Positions 17,840 to 28,119 of a stretch of DNA of 64,000 nucleotides are shown here, one piece after another. The stretch is taken from NCBI GenBank assembly GCA_001769505.1, contig MEOF01000065.1:1-64000 (forward strand), read 5' to 3'. The notes under the pieces were generated by a model. That model saw only the letters and a list, made by a program, of their open reading frames with translations. It did not search any database and was not told where the DNA came from. The stretch comes from Bacteroidetes bacterium GWF2_33_38. Lineage in GTDB: Bacteria; Bacteroidota; Bacteroidia; Bacteroidales; GWF2-33-38. The position numbers were made by a program, and so were the translations under genes. Position 1 is the stretch's first letter, and the number at the start of each line of letters is the position of its first letter.

Positions 17840-20800
17840 TTATGATGATTTTATTATTTTTTTCAGATAAATTAAATTATCAATATTAAACTCGATAAAA
17901 TATATTCCTTGTTTTAGTTCTGTTCCTGCTTTTTCGATTTCAATAACATGTTTCCCCATGTTTTGAGTTTGATTATTGACAAGTCTTTCAATTAATCTTC
18001 CGCTAACATCAAATAAATTAATTGTTACGTCTGCCGATTTTGTGAGATTATATTCAATGTTAATCTCTTGAGCAAAAGGATTTGGATATACATTTAACGA
18101 CACATTATCATTTTCGTAAATAGTTAAAGAACTACTTTCATCGATATAAATACCTGATAGCATAATTGTAGTATCAACAATAAAGTTCATCCCTGAAAAC
18201 AAAGTGTCAACACTAGATACGCTAATAGTGTGAGTTTCAAATTGAGGTAAGCCAGGAACATCAACCGATAAAGAATATATTCCATCAGGAACTTCGTCAA
18301 ATTCGTATTGTCCGCTTACATCGGTAAGAACTTCTGCCATAGGCTCATCGTCAGGTTCTTGTTCAAGTGTAATTTCTGCTCCCGGAACAGGTTCGCCTAA
18401 AATTGATTTGTTTAACGAAGCCCAAGTTATAATCCCTGAAATTGTACCAGTTCCTATTGCCGGAGGTGTGATTTCTAACATCGAAAGAGTTATTATTGCA
18501 GTTGTGTCGCAGCCAACATGAATTTGTTCGGCATTGAACCATTTGTATGCTGATTCGTAATAAGTTGATAGTAGATTTGGATATGTAACGTCGTCAATTA
18601 TTTGTGCTTTCAAATAATAAATACCTACTGGAATATTTAAAAGCTCAAAAGCTCCATTTTCTGTATTTATTGCCGATGTAACGAGTTCAAAATCAATTAT
18701 TGAGTTTGCCGAATGCTTATATAACTTAACTTCTGTTGCATTCGCATTTAATGCTCCATTTCCATCAGATAATACTCCCTGAATTATTGCTAATGCTTTG
18801 CTTTCAACAAGTACAGTATCTATAATTTGGCAATTATTTGCATCAAAAATGCTTACAAAGTATGTTCCCCCTGAAACATCTTCTAATAATTCTGTCGTTT
18901 GTCCATTCGACCATGTATAGCTATATGGAGATGTTCCGCCCATTGTAGTTACAATTGCCGAGCCTTCGCCTCCAATACAAGAAGCGATGCTTGATTCTAT
19001 TGTTGACTGTAAAATCTCAGGGTCCGAAATCGTAATTGTTAATTCGTCAATACAGCCATTTTCATCGGTAACAGTTGCTATATAATCTCCTGCTGCTAAT
19101 CCAGATACCGATGACGTTGTTGTCGAATTTGGCCATAAATATGAATATGGAGATATTCCTCCTGTTGCAGAAACCGATGCAGAACCATCAGCCACTCCAA
19201 AACAGCTGGTTAAAGAACTTGATGCTAAGGATAGAATTGGGAAACCATCATCACCAATAGTAATAGTTTGATTTTCAGTACAACCCATTGCATCAATCAC
19301 TGTTACAGAGTAATTTCCTGAAGCTAAGTTTGAAGCTGAAGCCGTTGTTTGTCCGTCTGTCCACAAATAAGTATATGGGCTTGTTCCTCCAGTTGCAGTT
19401 ACAATTGCAGAGCCATTTGATAATCCGCAAGAGGTATTTATGATTGAATTAGACAATATTATTGCAGTTGGTTCGCTAACATTTCCTGAGGTTGTTTTAG
19501 TACAATTGTTTGCATCGCTTACTATAACTGAATAACTGCCTGCTGATAAACTATTTATTGAATTTGTACTTGCTCCATTTGACCATTCGAATGAATATGG
19601 AGAAACGCCTCCAATTGCAGAAGCTGAAATTGAACCATTATTTCCTCCAAAACAAGATGCATTGCTAATTGTAAGTGGATTAATTACAAGATTGGAGGGT
19701 TGAGTTAAAGTCGTGTTAAAGGTATCTCTACATCCCATTGCATCAATAACTGTAATATTATAATCTCCTGCTGCTAATGAACTTTGATTTGTTCCAACAC
19801 CTCCATTTGACCAAAAATAATTTAACGATCCAGTTCCTCCAGTTCCAATTACAGAAATACTTCCTGTATTATTTCCATAGCAGAGTATGTCAAAAGAATT
19901 TATTAAAGACAAGGAGGGAGTTGGATAATTTGTAATTGAAAAAAATGTATCTACGGTACAATTATTTGCATCGCTTACTGTAACACCGTATACTCCTGCA
20001 TTCAATCCCGAGTTTGTTGCTGTTGTTTGACTATTTGTCCAATTGTAAACATACGGTAACGAGCCACCAAATACTGAAAGAGAAATTTCTCCTAACGAAT
20101 TATTACAAGTTTCATTTGTTACTGTTGAAACCAAATTAATCGTTGTTTGAATAGATGATAATGTTATTATTGTATCTTCGTTACAATTGTTTGCATCTGT
20201 AACAGTAAATCCATATGTTCCGGCAACTAAGCTATTAATATCATTTGTTGTTTCTCCATTACTCCACGCATATGAATATGGACTTGTGCCACCAAAAATT
20301 GAAGTAGAAATCGAGCCAAATGAGTTTGAACATATTTCATCAATTACAGTCGATAATACATTAATTTTTGAAGGCTGCAAAATTGTGTATGACAATATTT
20401 TTTGACAAGATTGAGAGTCTGTTAAAGTTAAGCCATAAGTTCCATGTGTTAGGGCAGAGATGTTTTGTGTTGTTGCTCCATTCGACCAAGAATATGTGTA
20501 TGGAGCAGTTCCTCCGACAGTTGAAATATAAATACTTCCATCAGTCATTCCAGAACAACTTACATTGGATAACGTTTCTGTAATAGAAATATCGTCGGGT
20601 TGATTGATGGTTAGAGAATAAGTTGTATCGCAGCCGGCGTAGTCAGATATGACGACCGAATAGTTTCCTGCTGGAACATTTTCGATATAATCATAAACAT
20701 CTGATGTTGACCAAAGATATGAATATCCCTCACCGGTACTTCCTTCTACTGACAAATATGCGCTTCCGTTGCTTTCTCCGAAACAAGTTGCATCGGAAAC

Positions 20801-22798
20801 ACTTTCATAAATAATAAATTCGCCATATTCGGAAATTTCACCCACATTTTCTCTTACACAACCATTGTAGTCGGTTGCTGTAACAGAATAGTATCCGGCA
20901 GATAAATTAAATGCAGTATCGCCTATTTGAGTTAATTCATCGTCCCAAATATAGGAGTATGGGGCATTTCCTCCAGTTGGTTCTACAAATAATTTTCCAT
21001 CATTAGCTCCGTAGCAAATTGTATTTTCGGAATAAACCGAAATGTAGAATTGTTCGGGTTCTCCGATAATTATTTCTTCTCCTTCGCCGCCGTTTATTCC
21101 ACATCCATTATTGTCGTTAATAGTTAAAAAATATGGCATTGCACTTAATCCGGTAAATAGTGTGTCAGAAGTTCTTGATGAATTTATGTTTTCTCTAACA
21201 TTTGGATAAAAATCAATATAATAAGGATGAATTCCTCCTGAAATAGATACATTTAATGTTTTATTTGATTCTCCATAACAACCAAGTCTGAGGTCTTTAA
21301 CATAAGACAATGAATCTGGTTGACCAACAATAATTGTATCATACACTTCGCAATATGTATCGCTATTTGTTATGGTTAGATAATAAGTTCCGGCTGAAAT
21401 ATTTCCATATATATCGGTATTTGCCCCATAACTATTTGTTGTGGTACCATATACATATGGACTAGATAATGTTGAGTCCAACAAATCATAATCAAGACTT
21501 GTCCAAAAGTTACCTGGTATTTGTGCTCCAGGAATCATTTCGCCATTTTCTTCTCCATAACAATATGGTTCAGAAACAATAATATCTAATGGAAATGCAG
21601 GAACATTTCGATTCATTGCAAATATATCGTTTCCTTTTGTTCCTGTTAGTGTATATGAACAGCCATAGTGAATGACTCCAGTTGCTTCTTCATCAACCCC
21701 AATTTCGCCTACAATATCAGTCCATAAAGTGTCTCCAGTATTTCCGTTAATTTCTGCAATTAGAATATCTTTGTCTCCATATCGGTATGTATAGCCAGAA
21801 ATAATATATTTAACATCGTACATATCTCCTCCTAAACTAATCGATAATATTTCGTCGTCGCCATCCCAGCCAAAAGTTTTAGTCCAAAGAGTGTCGCCAT
21901 ATCCGTCAATTTTTGCAATAAAAGCTTGTTTTCCTACTAATCCTAAAGCTGTTGTGTATCCTGCAACAATGTATTCGCCAGAGTATGGTATAGCACTAAT
22001 AACATTTGCTTCATCGTCGCCTTCACCGCCAATAAAAATTGAATCAGTAAACTGATATTGCATCAAATCGAAATATGTTATAAAAATATCTTTGTCGCCA
22101 CCAGTATTCGATGTAGTATATCCAACGATACAAAGTTTGTTATAATCTCCATCGAATGTTTTTGCAACATCATCACCTGAGCCACTCAATACATATGAAT
22201 CAGAGTATTCTAAATCAGACATATATACTTCTGAATATTTGAGTAAAAGTAAATCCTTGTTGTTAAATTCATTGGTTTGATAACCAACGGCGAACATATT
22301 GTAGCTATCTCCATCAACAGTTTTCATCTTAAAAATCTCATCGTCTCCAAAACCATTGTCGAAAATAATTCCCGGATAAGCTCCTCCGTTTTCGTCAACA
22401 TAATAAAAATTTCCATCTTTATCAGTTCCGTTGAACGAACTTCCCGCAACAATGCCTGAATAACCATTGAAATTATAGCCCATATTGTAAGCGTAAATTG
22501 AGTTTGCAAAATCGTTTTCGCTTGTTCCAAAAACAGAAGTCCAAACAGTATCACCAAATTCGTCAATATTTATCAAATACATATCGGAGCCTCCGTTTCC
22601 AAAACTTTCGGTATAGCCACAAATGATATTTTGACTCAAAAAAGATTGTTTTGCCATAGGGTTCGCAACTCCTGCATTAAGTATATTAGTTGCTCTTTCG
22701 ACAGAAGCTCCTCCATAGGTTTGTTGCCAAGTTTGAGAAATTGAAAAATAAGGCAACAAGGTTGCAATTAATAAAATAATAAAATAATTTGTTTTCAT
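17840..22798 (-). CDS. Giant SprB-repeat surface protein with T9SS type A sorting domain
   Basis: 1652 aa; about 12 repeats of the type CxGxxDGSIxxxxxGGTxPYxYxWSNGxTTxxISxLxAGxYxVTVxDxxxC; C-terminal NVYPNPFAQEINIEYNL...GIYFIEFNIDNLIYLKKIIKSS. Confidence 0.93.
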   Translation of the reverse strand: MKTNYFIILLIATLLPYFSISQTWQQTYGGASVERATNILNAGVANPMAKQSFLSQNIICGYTESFGNGGSDMYLINIDEFGDTVWTSVFGTSENDFANSIYAYNMGYNFNGYSGIVAGSSFNGTDKDGNFYYVDENGGAYPGIIFDNGFGDDEIFKMKTVDGDSYNMFAVGYQTNEFNNKDLLLLKYSEVYMSDLEYSDSYVLSGSGDDVAKTFDGDYNKLCIVGYTTSNTGGDKDIFITYFDLMQYQFTDSIFIGGEGDDEANVISAIPYSGEYIVAGYTTALGLVGKQAFIAKIDGYGDTLWTKTFGWDGDDEILSISLGGDMYDVKYIISGYTYRYGDKDILIAEINGNTGDTLWTDIVGEIGVDEEATGVIHYGCSYTLTGTKGNDIFAMNRNVPAFPLDIIVSEPYCYGEENGEMIPGAQIPGNFWTSLDYDLLDSTLSSPYVYGTTTNSYGANTDIYGNISAGTYYLTITNSDTYCEVYDTIIVGQPDSLSYVKDLRLGCYGESNKTLNVSISGGIHPYYIDFYPNVRENINSSRTSDTLFTGLSAMPYFLTINDNNGCGINGGEGEEIIIGEPEQFYISVYSENTICYGANDGKLFVEPTGGNAPYSYIWDDELTQIGDTAFNLSAGYYSVTATDYNGCVRENVGEISEYGEFIIYESVSDATCFGESNGSAYLSVEGSTGEGYSYLWSTSDVYDYIENVPAGNYSVVISDYAGCDTTYSLTINQPDDISITETLSNVSCSGMTDGSIYISTVGGTAPYTYSWSNGATTQNISALTHGTYGLTLTDSQSCQKILSYTILQPSKINVLSTVIDEICSNSFGSISTSIFGGTSPYSYAWSNGETTNDINSLVAGTYGFTVTDANNCNEDTIITLSSIQTTINLVSTVTNETCNNSLGEISLSVFGGSLPYVYNWTNSQTTATNSGLNAGVYGVTVSDANNCTVDTFFSITNYPTPSLSLINSFDILCYGNNTGSISVIGTGGTGSLNYFWSNGGVGTNQSSLAAGDYNITVIDAMGCRDTFNTTLTQPSNLVINPLTISNASCFGGNNGSISASAIGGVSPYSFEWSNGASTNSINSLSAGSYSVIVSDANNCTKTTSGNVSEPTAIILSNSIINTSCGLSNGSAIVTATGGTSPYTYLWTDGQTTASASNLASGNYSVTVIDAMGCTENQTITIGDDGFPILSLASSSLTSCFGVADGSASVSATGGISPYSYLWPNSTTTSSVSGLAAGDYIATVTDENGCIDELTITISDPEILQSTIESSIASCIGGEGSAIVTTMGGTSPYSYTWSNGQTTELLEDVSGGTYFVSIFDANNCQIIDTVLVESKALAIIQGVLSDGNGALNANATEVKLYKHSANSIIDFELVTSAINTENGAFELLNIPVGIYYLKAQIIDDVTYPNLLSTYYESAYKWFNAEQIHVGCDTTAIITLSMLEITPPAIGTGTISGIITWASLNKSILGEPVPGAEITLEQEPDDEPMAEVLTDVSGQYEFDEVPDGIYSLSVDVPGLPQFETHTISVSSVDTLFSGMNFIVDTTIMLSGIYIDESSSLTIYENDNVSLNVYPNPFAQEINIEYNLTKSADVTINLFDVSGRLIERLVNNQTQNMGKHVIEIEKAGTELKQGIYFIEFNIDNLIYLKKIIKSS

Positions 22799-22979
22799 TT
22801 TAAGGTATTTTGATTCTCAATAATTTATATTCTTTCTTCAAGACTTATTTAAATAGAAAAGGTTGTCTATTTATTAAAAACAAACTTACACATTTTTTTT
22901 ATCATTATCGATTTTATAACCAATAAGTTAATATGTTTTAAAGCGAAAAATAAATTTAATTTTAGGAAAGCTTTTTCTC

Positions 22980-24335
22980 TTATTTAAAGAGCAGTTGTAG
23001 GATTTCTGTTATCTTGCTTACAAAGACAACATTGATATTAACTTTTTTTAAGTTCAGGCTTTTTTTATTTTGAGAGGATACAAAAATTCTGGTAAATCCA
23101 AGTTTTTCGGCTTCAATTATTCGTTGTTCAATTTTATTTACGGGTCGAATTTCTCCAGTTAATCCAACTTCGCCTGCAACACAAGTTTGCCTATCTATGG
23201 GGAGGTTAAGGGTTGAAGAAACAATAGAACAAACTACAGCTAGATCAATGGCGGGGTCGTTTATTTTTATGCCACCAACAACATTCAAAAATACATCTTT
23301 GATGGATAATTTTAGCCCACCTATTTTTTCCAATACTGCTAACAACATCGATAATCGTCGCAAGTCGTAACCTGTAGCTGAGCGTTGGGGATTTCCATAA
23401 GCTGAATGGCTTACGAGTGCCTGAATTTCGATTAACAATGGACGCAAGCCCTCAATGGTTGCTGCAACTGCTGTTCCGCTCACGGAGCTGTTGTTATCAG
23501 AAAGCATCAATTCCGAAGGATTTGAAACTTCTCGTAAACCATTATTTTGCATTTCGAAAATTCCAAGTTCTGAGGTTGAGCCAAACCTATTTTTAAGGGT
23601 TCGAAGAATTCTATAGTTATAATTATTGTCTCCTTCAAACTGAAGTACTGTATCAACCATGTGTTCCATCACTTTCGGCCCGGCAAGATTTCCGTCTTTA
23701 TTGATGTGTCCAACAATGAATATTGACGTATTAGATTCTTTTGCAAGTTTCATTATTTGAGATGTGCATTCTCTGACTTGCGAAACGCTTCCAGGAGAAG
23801 ATTCAATCATCTCGGTTTGAACCGTTTGGATAGAATCGATGATAACAATTTCCGGTTTTATTTCTTTAATATGTTGAATTATTGATTCGAGCGAAGTTTC
23901 GTTTAAAACCAAGGTGTTTTTGTTTTGTTTGGTAGAGATTCGTTCGGCTCTTAATTTAATCTGTTGCAAACTTTCTTCTCCCGAAATGTATAAAATATTA
24001 TTTTCGAGCAAAAGAGATATTTGAAGCATCAGTGTTGACTTCCCAATTCCGGGTTCGCCGCCAACTAAAACGATTGAGCCTTGAACCAAGCCTCCTCCGA
24101 GCACTCTATTTAGCTCATCATTTTTTAAATCAATCCGCATAGCTTCACTCGCCGATATTTCAGAAAACAAAACCGGTTTTGCAACGCTAACTCTTAATTG
24201 TGTCGATTTGGGTTGGGTTGATACTATTTCTTCAACAAATGTATTCCATTCGTTGCATGCAGTACAACGACCAACCCACTTAGGTGACTGGGTTCCGCAA
24301 TTTTGACAAATGTAAATAGTTTTGGATTTTGCCAC
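22980..24335 (-). CDS. radA: DNA repair protein RadA/Sms
   Basis: CQNCGTQSPKWVGRCTACNEW zinc finger, GGEPGIGKSTLMLQ, KNRFGSTSELGIFEM. Confidence 0.97.
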   Translation of the reverse strand: MAKSKTIYICQNCGTQSPKWVGRCTACNEWNTFVEEIVSTQPKSTQLRVSVAKPVLFSEISASEAMRIDLKNDELNRVLGGGLVQGSIVLVGGEPGIGKSTLMLQISLLLENNILYISGEESLQQIKLRAERISTKQNKNTLVLNETSLESIIQHIKEIKPEIVIIDSIQTVQTEMIESSPGSVSQVRECTSQIMKLAKESNTSIFIVGHINKDGNLAGPKVMEHMVDTVLQFEGDNNYNYRILRTLKNRFGSTSELGIFEMQNNGLREVSNPSELMLSDNNSSVSGTAVAATIEGLRPLLIEIQALVSHSAYGNPQRSATGYDLRRLSMLLAVLEKIGGLKLSIKDVFLNVVGGIKINDPAIDLAVVCSIVSSTLNLPIDRQTCVAGEVGLTGEIRPVNKIEQRIIEAEKLGFTRIFVSSQNKKSLNLKKVNINVVFVSKITEILQLLFK

Positions 24336-24340
24336 TTCGA

Positions 24341-24754
24341 TTATTCGATTCTAGTAAACTCTAATCTTCTGAAAGCATAGTTTCCATGAGTATCGAAAAC
24401 TTGTTGTATGGCTAAAATTTCATCGTTTAGTTCAATAATTCGATATTTCCCATTATACGTCAAAGACGTTTTATTAAATAATTCATAGATATTGATGTAA
24501 AAAACATCAAATCCATTTTTTTCAACAAAATAGTATCCTTTTTCTTCTGTAATAGAGCCATCATCACCAGTATTTGTTTCAATAATGGCAGAGCCGTCGG
24601 TTATTGTCCAAATTTTTTTAATCTCGGGATTTTCATTTTTCTCAAGCCATGCCAATTCCCATTTTCCAACTAATTTGTTTTCAGTCTTTTTTCTACACGA
24701 AGCAAAAGAAATTACGAAAGCAAGGAATAAAATATATAAAATGTATTTTTTCAT
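24341..24754 (-). CDS. Putative lipoprotein (lipocalin-like)
   Basis: MKKYILYILFLAFVISFASC lipobox; KLVGKWELAWLEK. Confidence 0.75.
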   Translation of the reverse strand: MKKYILYILFLAFVISFASCRKKTENKLVGKWELAWLEKNENPEIKKIWTITDGSAIIETNTGDDGSITEEKGYYFVEKNGFDVFYINIYELFNKTSLTYNGKYRIIELNDEILAIQQVFDTHGNYAFRRLEFTRIE

Positions 24755-24762
24755 AAAATGAC

Positions 24763-25161
24763 TTATTCAGATGATTTAATGAATTCTCGAAGAACATACT
24801 CGCTATTTCCTTCCCCATCTAAAATTCTTAGAATCTTCAATTGTTTATTGGTAACTTTTTTAATTCGATACTTTCCATTGGTATATTTATCAATATCAAA
24901 AACTTCAACATATCCCGATAAGCCTTCGGCTTTTATGTGAAAAGTGCCGGTATCGTGAGTTGTTGTTATACTTGAATTATATATTCTTTTAACAATTAAC
25001 TCATCATTCTCGGTAAATGTCCAAAATTCATCAACCGATGCATCGTAAGTCAGAGGAATGTATTCCCAAGTTCCTTCTATTCTACTTTCTCTGATTTTGG
25101 TACAAGAGAAAACAAACATCAGCACGAAAAAAACTAAAATATATAGTGATTTATGTTTCAT
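24763..25161 (-). CDS. Putative lipoprotein (lipocalin-like), paralogue of its neighbour
   Basis: MKHKSLYILVFFVLMFVFSC lipobox; RIEGTWEYIPL; shares the NGKYRI...D..GN.....EF pattern. Confidence 0.75.
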   Translation of the reverse strand: MKHKSLYILVFFVLMFVFSCTKIRESRIEGTWEYIPLTYDASVDEFWTFTENDELIVKRIYNSSITTTHDTGTFHIKAEGLSGYVEVFDIDKYTNGKYRIKKVTNKQLKILRILDGEGNSEYVLREFIKSSE

Positions 25162-25216
25162 AATTCATTCAAAAATAGTTAAGATGAATTTAAAAAGCAA
25201 ATGTGAAAAACAAATT

Positions 25217-25705
25217 CTACAAAGAATCAATAATTTTTGAGGAAGAAAATCCATCAACAAAAGGAATTGTAATTACTTTTCCCCCATTGTTTGTCACAAA
25301 TTCAGCTCCAACAATGTTTTTTAGTTCATAATCTCCACCTTTTACCAAAACTGACGGAGAGACCTTCTGAATTAAATTAATAGGAGTTTCTTCGTTAAAA
25401 ATTACGACTAAACTTACAAATTGTAGGGAGGCTAAAATTAAAGTTCTTGAGTGTTGATCTTGAATAGGTCTTGTTTCTCCTTTTAATTTTTTTACCGATA
25501 AATCGGAGTTTACACCAATCACTAAAATATCACCCAAATCGGCGGCTTGTGCTAGATATTCAATGTGTCCACGATGTATTATGTCGAAACATCCGTTTGT
25601 AAAAACAATCTTTTTACCTTCTGATTTCCAATGAGCGATTTGTTGCAAAAAATCATTTTCTTGATTCGAAATTTTCTTTGTAATCAAGCTCATTTGACTT
25701 TGCAT
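25217..25705 (-). CDS. rfaE2: D-glycero-beta-D-manno-heptose 1-phosphate adenylyltransferase-like cytidylyltransferase
   Basis: KIVFTNGCFDIIHRGHIEYLAQAADLGDILVIGVNSDLSVKKLKGETRPIQD...VLVKGGDYELKNIVGAEFV. Confidence 0.92.
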   Translation of the reverse strand: MQSQMSLITKKISNQENDFLQQIAHWKSEGKKIVFTNGCFDIIHRGHIEYLAQAADLGDILVIGVNSDLSVKKLKGETRPIQDQHSRTLILASLQFVSLVVIFNEETPINLIQKVSPSVLVKGGDYELKNIVGAEFVTNNGGKVITIPFVDGFSSSKIIDSL

Positions 25706-25711
25706 AGAGAT

Positions 25712-26065
25712 TTATTTTACAAGTTTATTGGTTGAAGTATCGGGAAAAATAAGCGTTGGTTTGAATGTTTTTGCTTTTTCAAAATCCATTGTTGCATACG
25801 ACATAATAATAACTACATCGCCAACTACCACTTTTCTAGCTGCTGGTCCGTTAAGGCAAATATTGCCCGAACCACGTTCGCCTTTTATAACATAGGTCTC
25901 AAGACGCTCGCCATTATTTAGGTTCACAACTTGAACTTTTTCGTTTTCAATAATATTTGCAGCCACCATCAAGTCTTCATCAATAGTGATGCTTCCTACA
26001 TAATGAAGGTCAGCTTGTGTGATTGTAACCTTATGTATTTTTGACTTTAAAACTTCAATATTCAT
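25712..26065 (-). CDS. panD: Aspartate 1-decarboxylase
   Basis: [28 protein letters not shown]...[17 protein letters not shown]. Confidence 0.97.
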   Translation of the reverse strand: MNIEVLKSKIHKVTITQADLHYVGSITIDEDLMVAANIIENEKVQVVNLNNGERLETYVIKGERGSGNICLNGPAARKVVVGDVVIIMSYATMDFEKAKTFKPTLIFPDTSTNKLVK

Positions 26066-26074
26066 GATGCAAAT

Positions 26075-26920
26075 TTAATAAATATATCTAATATTATCTA
26101 TTAATCTTACTTCGCCAACAAAAACGGCTATGCAAGCCCTGATATTTTGCGAATGAATGATTTCTGAAATATCTTCAAATGTATCTTCGTTTATAATGTT
26201 AAGATATTCAACTTTCATTTTATTAAAACTATTTAGATGGTTTGTTGCCCAATTTATAGTTTCTGTAACAGAATGATTTTTGAGATATTCTTTAGATAGA
26301 AACAATATGCGTGAAATATTTGCCACTTGAATTCTTTCGTCGGGCTGTAAGCGAACATTTCTCGAACTCATTGCTAATCCGTCGGATTCACGAATTGTTG
26401 GGCATGCCTTAATAATGATGTGATAATTATAATCTTTCACTAGTTTTTTTATCACGGCGAGTTGTTGAAAATCTTTTTCGCCAAAAAAAGCAAGGTCGGG
26501 TGTTACAATATCGAACAAAATGCTTACAATTTGTGCAACTCCTTTAAAATGCCCGGGACGAAATTGTCCTTCCATTACGGTTTCTAACAATCCAAAATCG
26601 AAATTATTTGTAGTCGTGTTATTGTAAATTTCTTTTTCGCTGGGACAAAAAAGAATATCAACGCCTGCCTTGTCGAGCATAATTGTGTCGGAGTCAATCG
26701 TGCGGGGATATTTTTTGTAATCGTCGCTGTTGTTAAACTGAGTAGGATTTACAAAAATGCTTACAATCGTTATGTCTGAATGTTTTTTCGATTCTTCGAT
26801 TAAAGAAATATGCCCTTTGTGAAGAGCTCCCATGGTTGGAACAAAACCAAGCTTTAGCTTTTTCGCTTTCAAAAAACTCAATTCTGTTTGAAGTTCAGCT
26901 GTTGTTGAAAATATCTTCAT
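26075..26920 (-). CDS. panC: Pantoate--beta-alanine ligase
   Basis: LGFVPTMGALHKGHISLIEES, VSIFVNPTQFN, FFGEKDFQQLAVI, RESDGLAMSSRN. Confidence 0.97.
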   Translation of the reverse strand: MKIFSTTAELQTELSFLKAKKLKLGFVPTMGALHKGHISLIEESKKHSDITIVSIFVNPTQFNNSDDYKKYPRTIDSDTIMLDKAGVDILFCPSEKEIYNNTTTNNFDFGLLETVMEGQFRPGHFKGVAQIVSILFDIVTPDLAFFGEKDFQQLAVIKKLVKDYNYHIIIKACPTIRESDGLAMSSRNVRLQPDERIQVANISRILFLSKEYLKNHSVTETINWATNHLNSFNKMKVEYLNIINEDTFEDISEIIHSQNIRACIAVFVGEVRLIDNIRYIY

Positions 26921-27108
26921 TTCTAATAATTTCGAGGCACAAAAGTATAAAATTATGGAATCGGAATGCGATAAACAGCAAAATAATTTACAATTGTTTC
27001 ATCGAAAATCAGCCCTCTCGCTTCTGCTTATCTCCAATTGTAACAAAAAAATGTTTGTTTTGAATCTTAATTTTTTGTAATTTGTAAAATTATATTTAAA
27101 CACAAAAA

Positions 27109-27885
27109 TTGAAAAAACTAATTTTCTCCTCAGTTATCATAGCAATGCTTGCTATGAGTGCTAATGCTCAAATTATTTATACCGATGTTGACCCCGACAC
27201 TACTATTATTTGCCCTGCTCAAGTACCTTGTACGGGTTGCGATAGCTCGCAAATTTTTTATTTAGGCTTAAATCATGACAATATACTTGACTTTAGGCTA
27301 GTTGCACAGATTTATCAATTTGAAGAAGGCAATTGGTATGATGCTTACGATTTAAGGATTGAGATAATGGCACCCTTAAGCCCTAACCGTACGGGTTGGA
27401 GTAAAATGAATTATGGTGATGAAATAGGACCAGATTATTTTTGGCAAACAGGCTCCACATTTAACTCATGGATTAATAACGATGAATATTATATGGGTTT
27501 AAGATTATTTAAAGACAATCAATATTACTATGGTTGGGTGCTTGTTAAATTAGTTGTTACATATAATCGGGGATTAACAATTAAAGAATATGCGTATAAT
27601 ACGATTCCTCAGTTGCCCATTAAAGCAGGAGAAGGAACAGTAGGAATAGACAATATTGAAATAACCGACAACAATATTTACATTACAAATAAAACACTAA
27701 ATATAGTAAATCTATCGCCCGATTGCATAATTGATTTGTATAACATGAGTGGTCAAAAAATGAATACATATAACATTACGGGCAATCACAATTCTTTCGA
27801 TTTATCGGCTTACAGCGAGGGTGTTTATGTGCTTAAGGTGCAATGCAACAAATCAGTATATTCAAAAACTATAATTGTCAACTAG
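27109..27885 (+). CDS. Secreted T9SS type A cargo protein
   Basis: TTG start; signal peptide MKKLIFSSVIIAMLAMSANAQ; C-terminal ...YNMSGQKMNTYNITGNHNSFDLSAYSEGVYVLKVQCNKSVYSKTIIVN. Confidence 0.75.
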   Translation: MKKLIFSSVIIAMLAMSANAQIIYTDVDPDTTIICPAQVPCTGCDSSQIFYLGLNHDNILDFRLVAQIYQFEEGNWYDAYDLRIEIMAPLSPNRTGWSKMNYGDEIGPDYFWQTGSTFNSWINNDEYYMGLRLFKDNQYYYGWVLVKLVVTYNRGLTIKEYAYNTIPQLPIKAGEGTVGIDNIEITDNNIYITNKTLNIVNLSPDCIIDLYNMSGQKMNTYNITGNHNSFDLSAYSEGVYVLKVQCNKSVYSKTIIVN

Positions 27886-28119
27886 CGTGTTTATTTCTAT
27901 TTCATGCGTTTTCAACGGATATAATTTAAAAAACATAGTGGGGTTAAGAGCTATCTGTATAGTAAGAAAACGGCTGGCGGAGGCAAAATAATTAACAATT
28001 TATTTCGTTAAAATAACTAGATTTTTAGCACATTGGTAAAAGAAGTCGAAAACATATTTTGAAATATACCGATTTTTTTATTTATTTTTGTATAATAATC
28101 TGTAAAGGAAAAATTTTAC

